The translations under genes and the position numbers were made by a program. The notes beneath the pieces were generated by a model. It searched no databases and was not told the DNA's origin. It saw only the letters and a list, made by a program, of their open reading frames with translations. A stretch of DNA of 7,220 bases, taken from the NCBI GenBank assembly GCA_005240105.1, contig SBAT01000264.1, positions 1-7,220 on the forward strand, read 5' to 3'. Below, one piece after another: positions 1 through 5,279 of the stretch. This DNA comes from Chloroflexota bacterium (lineage in GTDB: Bacteria; Cyanobacteriota; Vampirovibrionia; Obscuribacterales; Obscuribacteraceae). Position 1 is the first letter of the stretch, and the number at the start of each line of letters is the position of its first letter.

Positions 1-64
1 TAGGGAAGAAATGATTAACAGCATTACCTATGTCGGAGGTGTTTCTAATTACGTCTCCAGTCGT
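1..64. other. Left-edge sequence, no supported gene
   Basis: An open frame enters from the left edge (from base 2) and stops at 83-85, inside the neighbouring repeat element. An ATG at 11-13 would give only about 24 residues. It could be the last residues of an upstream gene whose end was supplied by the inserted repeat, but it is too short to call. Confidence 0.3.
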
Positions 65-208
65 TTTGTCATTCCGAGGCTTTAGCCGAGGAAGCTGCCG
101 CAGCGTTTCAACGTTCGTCTATTAGACAGTCGAACATCGGATCGTTACGGTAGAGGATCCGACGGCACATTTAGTGCCGTCTCCTCTCGCTTCGCTCGGC
201 ATGACAAA
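65..208. repeat. 144-bp REPIN/MITE-like inverted-repeat element, copy 1
   Basis: The ends are inverted repeats: TTTGTCATTCCGAG (65-78) and CTCGGCATGACAAA (195-208), 14 bp with one mismatch. Internal hairpins are visible: GGCT/AGCC with a 2-nt loop (78-87), GTTCG/CGAAC (113-117 with 131-135), and a perfect 8-bp stem GACGGCAC/GTGCCGTC with loop ATTTA (161-181). No open frame fills it. Copy 2 at 5310-5453 has the same length and the same outer eight bases at each end. Short palindromic repeats starting GTCAT..CGAG are common in bacterial intergenic DNA. Assignment to a REP-doublet-like family is inferred from structure. Confidence 0.75.
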
Positions 209-232
209 GGGGACTTCTTCCAGTATTCCCCC

Positions 233-264
233 AAGCCGTCGCATTGCGACGGCTTTTGCTTTTT
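233..264 (+). terminator. Intrinsic terminator or attenuator upstream of the phosphatase gene
   Basis: A perfect 10-bp stem AAGCCGTCGC (233-242) / GCGACGGCTT (246-255) with loop ATT is followed by T-rich sequence (TTTTGCTTTTT, 254-264). The Shine-Dalgarno GAGGA at 266-270 of the gene at 278 begins immediately afterwards, so no promoter fits between terminator and start codon. It either ends a transcript from the left or acts as an attenuator/leader hairpin for the phosphatase gene. Confidence 0.75.
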
Positions 265-277
265 CGAGGACACAGCC

Positions 278-1015
278 ATGAACACCTCCAAGGACATCTC
301 CGATTATGATCAAGTGATAATCCGCATGCGTCACGCGGAAACCCTAGCCAATCTTGCTTACCGTCGAGTGGACAAGGACACTGAATGTCGTTACTACTAT
401 CCAATCGGCGGTTTTGACGAGCGGGTCAAATTGAGCCAGCAGGGCAAACATCAGGCAGATGCCGCGGGCAGACTACTGCGTAAGCTTTTGCGCGCCGATA
501 GACCCCTGGACGAAGTACTAGTCAGTGAATTCCAACGCACGGAAGAAACGGCCTTCCACGTCATGCGCGAAATAGGTACGCGGTCTGCCGTGATCTGCGA
601 ACCTCGTTTGAACAAGCGCAGACAAGGTAAGTTTTGGAACATGACTTACCTGGGCGTACAGATGATCTTTTCGGACGAGTACGAAAAGTATCAGCAAGAC
701 CTTGCCTCAGGTGGCTTGAACTATGCACCGCCTGGTGGTGAAGGTCATGCTGATGGCGAAACTTACCGCCAGCTCTTCAACCGTACCGACGAATTGCATG
801 CAGAATACTGTCGCCGGACAGAGCCGTTTCTTTCTTTGTGGATTGATCATCTTTCGTCGGAGCTTTCGTTGCGCAGAAAGACAGATCGCTTGTCCGCCAA
901 GAACGTCATTCAAATGAATGACAAAGAAGAAGTGATCAACGCGGACATTGTTGCTTATGGGCGTATGCTCGACGGCAAGTACCGTGGCTTCAAGCCCATC
1001 ATTCTTGATGTTTAG
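278..1015 (+). CDS. Histidine phosphatase superfamily (phosphoglycerate-mutase-like) protein
   Basis: This 245-aa cytoplasmic protein belongs to the histidine phosphatase (PGM-like) superfamily, whose members transfer or hydrolyse phosphate through a phospho-histidine. The RHG-type motif is R18-H19-A-E-T, with H19 the expected nucleophile. LSQQGKHQA (52-60) matches the usual LTxxGxxQA helix, and SEFQRTEETA (83-92) matches SPLxRAxxTA, giving phosphate-pocket R87. PPGGE (151-155) and GET (160-162) resemble the GES region. Two oddities stand out. In the stretch equivalent to LNERhyG, residues 111-117 read LNKRRQG, putting lysine (K113) where the usual acid glutamate lies. The second catalytic histidine is probably H191, in IDHLSS rather than the usual SHG context. 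The start is ATG with GAGGA 7 nt upstream. The substrate is unknown; phosphatase is likelier than mutase. Confidence 0.8.
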   Translation: MNTSKDISDYDQVIIRMRHAETLANLAYRRVDKDTECRYYYPIGGFDERVKLSQQGKHQADAAGRLLRKLLRADRPLDEVLVSEFQRTEETAFHVMREIGTRSAVICEPRLNKRRQGKFWNMTYLGVQMIFSDEYEKYQQDLASGGLNYAPPGGEGHADGETYRQLFNRTDELHAEYCRRTEPFLSLWIDHLSSELSLRRKTDRLSAKNVIQMNDKEEVINADIVAYGRMLDGKYRGFKPIILDV

Positions 1016-1100
1016 GCTGCTAGCGTAATTGCGCTAACACTCTAAACCTCGCTTTCCATGGGACTTTCCGCACTTATTACGGCAAGTTTCCTGGCGAACA

Positions 1101-1130
1101 AAGCCGGAAACCCTCTCCCGGCTTGCTTTT
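1101..1130 (+). terminator. Possible terminator of the phosphatase gene
   Basis: A 7-bp stem AAGCCGG (1101-1107) / CCGGCTT (1118-1124) with a 10-nt loop is followed by GCTTTT. It lies 86 bases after the phosphatase stop codon. The short T-run and large loop make it moderate. Confidence 0.45.
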
Positions 1131-1234
1131 CGAAGCGAATAACAAGTAGAGGAATAGAGTACACCACATATCCCCCATCCTCCTTCAGGACCAAAACAAA
1201 CAAAGAAACACGCTAGTTTCAGTTCTAAGCAAAT

Positions 1235-1270
1235 CAACTCTCAGTGCTCACGGGCATTGGGAGTTGTTTT
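1235..1270 (+). terminator. Strong intrinsic terminator
   Basis: CAACTCTCAGTGC (1235-1247) pairs with GCATTGGGAGTTG (1254-1266), giving 13 bp including two G-T wobbles, with loop TCACGG. TTTT follows at 1267-1270. An A-run at 1231-1233 gives it some bidirectional character. It lies 65 bases before the next gene, so that gene either has its own promoter after the hairpin or is controlled by read-through. Confidence 0.7.
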
Positions 1271-1334
1271 GTCTTGGGAAGAAAGGATAAGTGGTGTCAC
1301 AACGTAACAGGAAATCAATTACGGAGTAACATCT

Positions 1335-2024
1335 ATGGGACAAACATACACGGACTACGTCGAGGCGAGTCGCAAAGCAGCGCATGCTGCTCTGAAAATG
1401 ATCCATGCGCTTGAAGAGCTCAAGACCCCGGAATTAGCAGAACTGTTCAAAGGGCACGTTTTAACCCTAACGGAATGCAATCGTGATCGTAAGAACAGAC
1501 CATCTGCTAATACAGGTGAAGAGGATTCGATTATCATCGAGAGAGAAGCGACCTCTGGAAATTTGACGTCCTTCTTCCGCGTAAGAAAGCTCGTCGCTGA
1601 AGCTAGACCGGTAAGAAATGAGAACGGGGAATTACCATACCCATTCAATACCCCGACAATCATACCGAGTGGAATATCGTCCATCTTGGTAGATCTCAAT
1701 GCGCTCGCTCCAGGTAAACAGGTTCTCGAAGACCTGTTGGCTGGGCATTCTATTGCCGAATTGAGCGCAGTGCTAAATAGACCATTGACGAAAGCCGAAA
1801 CAGAAGCCCTGGCAAAGGGCAAGCTGCAATCGTTGACGTTCGACGGTCTTCTGTCCGCAACTTTCAAGAAGCGTTATGGCTTCATGGGTTCGGGCTTTTT
1901 GGCGCTCAATGTTTGGAACGAATCGTACAGCACAAACAAGTGGGCGCTGCACATTCATGAAGACGGTGGTATCTTCGCTGAGTACCTCTGTCTGACCAAC
2001 TACGTAAAGAAGAATCACCTCTAG
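1335..2024 (+). CDS. Hypothetical protein, 229 aa
   Basis: I do not recognise this family. The predicted protein is soluble, with no signal peptide or membrane segment. The N-terminus (about 8-38) is an alanine/glutamate-rich amphipathic helix, followed by a charged, probably disordered patch (49-65, with R/K/N and GEED). A middle region is rich in prolines and short strands (100-120), then come another helical segment (127-165) and a C-terminal part rich in aromatic residues (F/Y/W, 181-225). The ATG start has GGAG at 1323-1326, 8 nt upstream. It follows a strong terminator and precedes a hairpin-rich spacer, so it is probably its own transcription unit. Coding status rests on frame length, start signal and ordinary amino-acid composition. 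No function is assigned. Confidence 0.65.
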   Translation: MGQTYTDYVEASRKAAHAALKMIHALEELKTPELAELFKGHVLTLTECNRDRKNRPSANTGEEDSIIIEREATSGNLTSFFRVRKLVAEARPVRNENGELPYPFNTPTIIPSGISSILVDLNALAPGKQVLEDLLAGHSIAELSAVLNRPLTKAETEALAKGKLQSLTFDGLLSATFKKRYGFMGSGFLALNVWNESYSTNKWALHIHEDGGIFAEYLCLTNYVKKNHL

Positions 2025-2037
2025 AGTGATTTGAACA

Positions 2038-2054
2038 GGCGCATGCAATGCGCC
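2038..2054. repeat. Short hairpin after the 229-aa gene
   Basis: A perfect 7-bp stem GGCGCAT/ATGCGCC closes a 3-nt loop, 14 bases after the stop codon at 2022-2024. No T-run follows, so it looks more like a transcript-stabilising or pausing hairpin than a canonical terminator. It shares GCATGC with the next hairpin. Confidence 0.5.
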
Positions 2055-2061
2055 CCTACTA

Positions 2062-2107
2062 GCATGCGACCGCCAGGCACTTGTACAAGTGCCGGCGTCG
2101 CCGTGCG
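2062..2107. repeat. Long imperfect hairpin built on an 18-bp perfect palindrome
   Basis: The core GGCACTTGTACAAGTGCC (2076-2093) is a perfect palindrome. Flanking arms extend the stem with small bulges: CGAC-C-GCC on the left against GGCGTCG on the right, then GCATG against CGTGC. It lies between the 229-aa gene and the membrane-protein gene and has no T-run. Possible roles are an RNA hairpin in the leader of the next gene, a protein-binding palindrome, or an intergenic repeat. Confidence 0.6.
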
Positions 2108-2129
2108 GTTAACAACTTCAATTTTAAGT

Positions 2130-2133
2130 GGAG
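2130..2133 (+). promoter_or_regulatory. Shine-Dalgarno site deciding the 2143 start
   Basis: GGAG lies 9 nt before the ATG at 2143. An in-frame GTG at 2128 overlaps this site and has no Shine-Dalgarno of its own, so the ATG is preferred. Confidence 0.7.
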
Positions 2134-2142
2134 AAATCTACA

Positions 2143-2610
2143 ATGAAACAAACTACAAATGAAGCCGGCAAGTGTTCTAATGATCGGTTTCCGACGTTCG
2201 GTGAAAACATTCATTCAATAAAGGACGCGCTGCAGGATCATGATTCAGCGAGTATTGTCCTGGGCTTGCTGATCTTGACCTTTAGTCCCGTCTTGCTGAT
2301 CTTGGGAGTATTGATTCTTCCCTTTGTGCCGGCGGAGTTGTCGCAATTTCTGTTGTCGGCATATCTGGTTTTCTTGGGTTGGTGTGTGGTGACTGCTTTG
2401 TTTTTTCTGAAAAGCATAAGTCCAGATCCGTCTGCTGAGCGAGATACCCTCGACCAAAAGTCGGTTAACTTCATTGTTGAGTGGCTGTTCTGTTTGGCAG
2501 GCTATCCAGCGTGGGCTATTTTTCTTGCTCTGTTCGTGTGCGCACTGCCAATTACCTTGCTTGTAGATGTTGTGCGGAATATCTATTGCGTTGTACGACA
2601 TAGACCATAG
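2143..2610 (+). CDS. Small multi-pass membrane protein, 155 aa, unknown function
   Basis: I do not recognise a family. A polar N-terminus of about 35 residues is followed by strongly hydrophobic stretches. Residues 36-62 are rich in L/I/V with prolines at 49 and 60, forming one kinked helix or a tight hairpin. Residues 66-89 form one helix. A charged loop (about 92-106) contains the sequence PDPSAERD. Residues 107-145 form one or two helices broken by a YPAW motif at 121-124. The basic end (VRHRP) suggests the C-terminus is cytoplasmic. No catalytic motif is visible. The ATG at 2143 is chosen over an in-frame GTG at 2128, which would add five residues, because GGAG at 2130-2133 is spaced for the ATG. 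Its leader contains a long palindromic hairpin, and a hairpin follows the gene. Confidence 0.65.
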   Translation: MKQTTNEAGKCSNDRFPTFGENIHSIKDALQDHDSASIVLGLLILTFSPVLLILGVLILPFVPAELSQFLLSAYLVFLGWCVVTALFFLKSISPDPSAERDTLDQKSVNFIVEWLFCLAGYPAWAIFLALFVCALPITLLVDVVRNIYCVVRHRP

Positions 2611-2621
2611 TGATTTGCCTG

Positions 2622-2668
2622 GAAGGCGGCACTCCGATGCGGGTTCCGCCTTCTCAGCAATATTTTTT
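2622..2668 (+). terminator. Probable terminator of the membrane-protein gene
   Basis: A perfect 8-bp stem GAAGGCGG (2622-2629) / CCGCCTTC (2646-2653) has an inner ACTC/GGGT stem and loop CGATGC. Six Ts follow at 2663-2668, but 9 nt after the stem, further than usual. It starts 12 bases after the stop codon. Confidence 0.55.
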
Positions 2669-2701
2669 GAAGCGCCTGCTACTATGGAACATAGCAAGAA
2701 A

Positions 2702-2722
2702 GTAGAATAAAAAACATTCTAC
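2702..2722 (-). terminator. Weak terminator candidate for hicAB
   Basis: GTAGAAT (2702-2708) pairs with ATTCTAC (2716-2722). Read on the minus strand, the loop is T-rich and the stem is followed by TTTCTT. It lies about 80 bases beyond the hicB stop. The stem is AT-rich, so this is tentative. Confidence 0.3.
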
Positions 2723-2803
2723 GCAATACGGAAATAGTCAAGAGTAGGCTAATTGGCGGCAATCTCGGACAGAATGGTGGCGAAGTGCACGCGAGTTCAG
2801 TAT

Positions 2804-3010
2804 CTAACTGTGCGCGGTTCGAGATTTCGGTTCCGGAATAGGTCTTCCAAGCCTCGTGGCGGTCTCAATCCATTCGTGCGCAATAATCTCTACGGCGGCA
2901 AGCGCCTCATCGTAGGTTTTGCCGTCAGCGGCACAGCCGGGTAGCTCTGGAACCTCAGCCACATAGCATTGATCCTCGTCGCTCCAGTAAATGGAAATCT
3001 CGTACTTCAT
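2804..3010 (-). CDS. hicB: HicB-family antitoxin
   Basis: This 68-aa protein is the antitoxin of a type II HicAB pair. HicB proteins bind and mask the HicA ribonuclease. The sequence shows the HicB partial RNase H-like fold: an N-terminal strand MKYEISIYW, the signature YVAEVPELPGCAADGKT (16-32), a following helix DEALAAVEIIAHEWIE (34-49), and the G-R-P-I-P-E-P tail (55-61) typical of the family. It ends soon after, with no room for the C-terminal helix-turn-helix or ribbon-helix-helix DNA-binding domain found in longer HicB antitoxins. Any autoregulation therefore needs another route. The start codon overlaps the hicA stop (ATGA, 3010-3007), indicating translational coupling. It lies antisense to the surrounding genes. 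Confidence 0.9.
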   Translation of the reverse strand: MKYEISIYWSDEDQCYVAEVPELPGCAADGKTYDEALAAVEIIAHEWIETATRLGRPIPEPKSRTAHS

Positions 3011-3261
3011 TGTGCCAGTCCTCTAATGCCGTATTTTAATAATACCCTACGGATTTGCCTAATTTGGTAAGGCTTTGCTTTTGCGCCAATTGCTTGGATA
3101 TTGATGATTTCAACGATGTTTTTGCGCGTGAATATATGATGACTTCCCCTTATGCGTTGCTCGAAGCCCAGTTTTTCCAGGAGTTTGCAGAGATCAGTGA
3201 ACGGAATGTTCGCAACCGCTTCACCAGTCAATAGGATTTCCAGTACCTTTCCGAGTCGCAT
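3007..3261 (-). CDS. hicA: HicA-family mRNA interferase toxin
   Basis: This 84-aa protein is the toxin of the HicAB pair. HicA proteins have a dsRBD-like fold and cut mRNA in a translation-independent way. The family signature GSHHIF lies at 39-44, with H41 the expected catalytic histidine. It is preceded by DLCKLLEKLGFEQRIR (23-38), and followed by a strand segment (EIINIQ, 51-56) and a C-terminal helix (PYQIRQIRRVLLKYGI, 64-79). All key elements are intact, so the toxin should be functional. The ATG at 3261 is the only reasonable start: an in-frame stop lies 10 codons upstream (3294-3292). No good Shine-Dalgarno is seen; the nearest is GGCGG, suggesting weak initiation. The toxin gene comes first and overlaps hicB by 4 nt, the usual hicAB order. 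Confidence 0.9.
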   Translation of the reverse strand: MRLGKVLEILLTGEAVANIPFTDLCKLLEKLGFEQRIRGSHHIFTRKNIVEIINIQAIGAKAKPYQIRQIRRVLLKYGIRGLAQ

Positions 3262-3603
3262 ATAAGCCGCCGTATCAGTGAGAGTGTCTACTTATAAGAC
3301 GGTTTTGGTATGCAAAAAGTTCAAAATTCCGGATTAGAAGAATCGAGTGACAACCACCCTAGCGCGGGTGGGCGAGGGGGAAAACCACTAAGGATGGCGG
3401 CGCTTGCACTTTAAATAGTAATTCCTAGTCGGATAGCTTTAGTAGTACACACGTTGTTTACTTAACCGCCGCAAGGATCTTTTTCCAGCTCAATAAGGCA
3501 TAGGGCCCTAGACCCAAACATTTTCGCAAGGTTGTCTGCCTTGGGGATGTTTTGCGCTGCTCAGCCGATTAAGTGAACTGAATTACCTATCGAGGATTTA
3601 TTT
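3262..3603. other. Intergenic region between hicA and the 3604 gene
   Basis: No credible gene is seen in these 342 bases, which separate two divergently transcribed units and so should hold both promoters. The octamer CTTATAAG (3291-3298) and a related TATAAG at 3261-3266 lie just upstream of and over the hicA start. A hairpin CCACCC/GGGTGG with loop TAGCGC occurs at 3354-3371, a palindrome TAGGGCCCTA at 3501-3510, and a weak CAAGG/CCTTG hairpin at 3527-3543. No convincing -35/-10 pair with normal spacing was found on either strand. Confidence 0.4.
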
Positions 3604-3897
3604 ATGTCAGAAAATTTCAATTTTTGTGGAACCATGCAGTTACATCAGAAAATGCTGCGAAGGCGTGAAGCTCGGATAGCTGCTGGCGATACGAAGTTGG
3701 CAGAACTTAGCAACGCTGCTGATGTTGCGCTGAAAGCCTACGACGCTTTTCACAGAGCTACGATATCGGAACAAACCCACCAAGATGACCCGTTGGCTTG
3801 GTTGCATGCAAGTCCACAGTACGCTGCACTTGAAGCTGCGAAGAAGGCTTTGCACGTCTACGAAGCAGAACTGAACGCTGCTAGCGAAAATGACTAG
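3604..3897 (+). CDS. Small helical protein, 97 aa, probably truncated by a frameshift
   Basis: I do not recognise this family. The sequence is mostly alpha-helical and charged. There is a basic N-terminal helix (about 11-26, QLHQKMLRRREAR), an alanine-rich helix (31-50), a loop DDPLAW (61-66), and a second alanine/glutamate helix (72-94). There is no signal peptide or membrane segment. The ATG has GAGG at 3592-3595, 8 nt upstream. The frame stops at TAG 3895-3897 in the middle of what looks like a continuing helix. The reading frame one base back carries on from 3894 to 4025 with the same composition, so the ancestral protein was probably about 140 aa. The next gene starts 21 bases after 4025, suggesting an operon with the 86-aa protein. 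Function unknown. Confidence 0.6.
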   Translation: MSENFNFCGTMQLHQKMLRRREARIAAGDTKLAELSNAADVALKAYDAFHRATISEQTHQDDPLAWLHASPQYAALEAAKKALHVYEAELNAASEND

Positions 3898-4025
3898 AAG
3901 AAGTCGAGAAAAGACTTGCTGCGCTGAAAGCCGATGCCGCCGAAAACGGTCTTGCGGAAGAGGCGAATGCTGAAATGGACGCGCTTGAAGCTGAGCAGAA
4001 CAAACTTGAATTTCCGTGGCTTTAA
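3894..4025 (+). pseudogene. Detached C-terminal 43 codons of the 3604 gene
   Basis: Read from 3894 in the frame one base before that of the 3604 gene, this segment encodes 43 residues: LEEVEKRLAALKADAA, then NGLAEEANAEMDALEAEQ, then NKLEFPWL and TAA at 4023-4025. It is a typical charged amphipathic or coiled-coil helix that continues the preceding protein smoothly (ENDLEEVEK). No ATG, GTG or TTG start lies at its beginning, and TGA at 3891-3893 precedes it in frame. Adding one base next to C3894 (GAC-CTA) joins the two parts. A 1-nt deletion, or a sequencing error, is the simplest reading. No slippery heptamer occurs at the junction. Confidence 0.65.
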
Positions 4026-4046
4026 CGAAGTAAGAGGAACAGTAAT

Positions 4047-4307
4047 ATGTCAGATGGAAAAACACAATCACGTTCATTTTTGGTTGGTTTCTACAATGAG
4101 ACACCGAAGGTAAAACGTATCGATATCTTGCAGGCAATTCGGGAATTCCCATGGTGGCAAGAGACTGATTTCGGCAGGTCAACCGAGAGCTTGAATCACG
4201 TGCGCGTCATTTTGAAGGACGGAGCGCCGTACCAGAAAGCTATGGATGACGTCAACAACATGGAAGGCGTCTTTGCGGAACCGGTCCAATATTTAGAGAC
4301 TTATTAA
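4047..4307 (+). CDS. Hypothetical protein, 86 aa
   Basis: I do not recognise this family. The protein is small and soluble, with an apparent alpha/beta pattern. A strand FLVGFYN (11-17) is followed by a helix IDILQAIREF (25-34) with an aromatic PWW turn (35-37), a strand HVRVILKD (51-58), and a helix PYQKAMDDVNNM (61-72) before a short strand VFAEPVQYL (75-83). This strand-helix-strand-helix-strand layout could be a compact ferredoxin-like or dsRBD-like fold, but that is inference only. The ATG has AGAGGA at 4033-4038, 8 nt upstream. It lies 21 bases after the end of the frameshifted 3604 gene, so the two are probably co-transcribed. A clear terminator follows 31 bases after the stop. Confidence 0.65.
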   Translation: MSDGKTQSRSFLVGFYNETPKVKRIDILQAIREFPWWQETDFGRSTESLNHVRVILKDGAPYQKAMDDVNNMEGVFAEPVQYLETY

Positions 4308-4338
4308 GGGTAGATACATATTCAACCACCGGTATTAA

Positions 4339-4373
4339 CAGCGGTTGAGAATGTCTCTCAACCGCTGGCTTTT
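4339..4373 (+). terminator. Intrinsic terminator after the 86-aa gene
   Basis: A perfect 12-bp stem CAGCGGTTGAGA (4339-4350) / TCTCAACCGCTG (4356-4367) with 5-nt loop ATGTC is followed by GCTTTT. The stem is very strong and the T-run short, so some read-through into the gene at 4409 is plausible. Confidence 0.7.
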
Positions 4374-4408
4374 GGTGCGGCCACTTATTCACTTTAAGGA
4401 GAGTATTA

Positions 4409-5191
4409 ATGAGTAATCAATTGTTGCCCAAGGATATTAAGAGCGCGCTGACCATGAGAGGCACCAAGATGAAAATTGTGACTAGCCTGGAAAGCGAAGT
4501 TGCTGCGGTTGAGCGTGTCACACAGGACACACCCACAGAGGCAACTGAATTGGACGGCTGGCTAGACAATGCTAAATCCGAATTAGCATCGGCAAAAGAC
4601 GAGCTGCTTAAGCTTGACGAGCATATTACTAAATTGAAGGCTGCGACTCTGTCTGGCAGACTTGCTCAGTGTAGGCGTGGGATTGCAGGTCATCTTATTC
4701 GCAATCGACGTTCTTACACTTTCGGCTTGGTTGTCGTTTGTATGACTCAAGGGCTTGCGTCATTGGCGAATTCTTGGCTGACATACAATTCCGGATTCAG
4801 TGCCGGTGTTGCCAGTGTTCCGAAACAACCGGAAGTGGATTCTGACCTTTCGCTGGCACTTGAAAAAATTCCTAGTGGGTATTGGACAGCTTTGCAGAAC
4901 GCAGTGCCGGACGAGAGCGGTTTAAAGAAGACAGCAGTGAATGATCTTTATACTCGAACCTTGAAGCGAATTGATAGCTGGTCACTTGAGTTAACTAGGG
5001 GAACGGTCGAATGTTCCGAATACGGAAAGCATGATAGTAGTAATGTCTTGGTGGCTAAGCTTGCTGCAAAAGCGTTTGCTGAAAAAGGTATCTATGACGT
5101 TGTTATGAAAGAGGATAAGGAGTTCGGCGAATGTTCGCATTTTGAGTTCAAGATCAGCAGACGTGGAGCTGCGACGAAGCAGTCGAATTAG
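4409..5191 (+). CDS. Coiled-coil protein with one membrane helix, 260 aa, unknown function
   Basis: I do not recognise this family. Residues about 22-80 are charged and helical with heptad-like leucines (SELASAKDELLKLDEHITKL), a likely coiled coil. A basic stretch (RNRRS, 98-102) comes directly before a hydrophobic segment at about 104-124 (FGLVVVCMTQGLASLANSWL). By the positive-inside rule the coiled coil would be cytoplasmic and the C-terminal 135 residues outside. That C-terminal part has exactly two cysteines, C202 and C242, each in the triplet E-C-S, which could form a disulfide if exported. The ATG has AAGGAGAG at 4396-4403. It follows a terminator and is followed by another, so it may be a single-gene unit or the distal gene of the 3604 operon by read-through. 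Confidence 0.65.
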   Translation: MSNQLLPKDIKSALTMRGTKMKIVTSLESEVAAVERVTQDTPTEATELDGWLDNAKSELASAKDELLKLDEHITKLKAATLSGRLAQCRRGIAGHLIRNRRSYTFGLVVVCMTQGLASLANSWLTYNSGFSAGVASVPKQPEVDSDLSLALEKIPSGYWTALQNAVPDESGLKKTAVNDLYTRTLKRIDSWSLELTRGTVECSEYGKHDSSNVLVAKLAAKAFAEKGIYDVVMKEDKEFGECSHFEFKISRRGAATKQSN

Positions 5192-5217
5192 CAGAGATGA
5201 CGTTTAAGTTGTTTAGC

Positions 5218-5245
5218 AAGAAGGTGCTCTACGGAGTGCTTTTTT
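5218..5245 (+). terminator. Intrinsic terminator after the coiled-coil membrane gene
   Basis: AAGAAGGTGCTC (5218-5229) folds on GAGTGCTTTTTT (5234-5245) around a TACG loop closed by C-G, a stable UNCG-type tetraloop in RNA. Several pairs are G-T wobbles. The T-run 5240-5245 forms the base of the stem and the release tract. It lies 26 bases after the stop codon. Confidence 0.6.
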
Positions 5246-5279
5246 GTTTCGCAAAACATACTAGGGGGTGTAGCAGGTA

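Larger units (their letters stand above)
1016..1334. other. Intergenic region with two terminator-like hairpins
   Basis: No convincing coding frame is present on either strand. The region holds a small near-palindrome TAGCGT/GCGCTA around 1021-1036 and two terminator-like hairpins (1101-1130 and 1235-1270). A Shine-Dalgarno sequence GGAG (1323-1326) belongs to the next gene. The roughly 100 bases between the hairpins could be a short untranslated transcript ending at 1270, but no promoter is clear. Confidence 0.5.

Noticed and set aside
1034..1237. Minus-strand 67-codon open frame
   Set aside because: Its composition is atypical and cysteine-rich, it has no family resemblance, and it runs across the terminator-like hairpin at 1101-1130.
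1355..1867. Long minus-strand open frame opposite the 229-aa gene
   Set aside because: It lies wholly antisense to a gene with a better start and composition, and it is serine/leucine-rich as expected of a shadow frame.
2245..2697. Minus-strand 150-codon open frame opposite the membrane protein
   Set aside because: It is a Q/K/R-rich antisense frame without a start signal. The plus strand encodes a coherent membrane protein with a Shine-Dalgarno site.
3291..3324. hicA promoter with TTGAAC and TATAAG on the minus strand
   Set aside because: The spacer is 22 nt, too long for a standard promoter. The alternative TTGCAT gives 13 nt, too short.
3886..3900. Programmed -1 frameshift joining the two halves of the 3604 gene
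   Set aside because: The frame change must occur between TGA at 3891 and TAG at 3895, where the sequence GACTAG has no slippery heptamer, and no downstream stem-loop was evident.
4010..4153. Shared EFPW motif at the end of the 3604 tail and in the 86-aa protein, suggesting duplication
   Set aside because: Only four residues match, the flanking sequence shows no similarity, and the positions in the proteins are unrelated.
1016..4408. Integron cassette array (many small orphan genes, inverted hicAB, hairpins between genes)
   Set aside because: No pairs of RYYYAAC and GTTRRRY core sites bracketing the intergenic hairpins were found. One ACTTAAC near 3461 has no partner at a suitable distance. 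The genes also sit on both strands with ordinary operon spacing.
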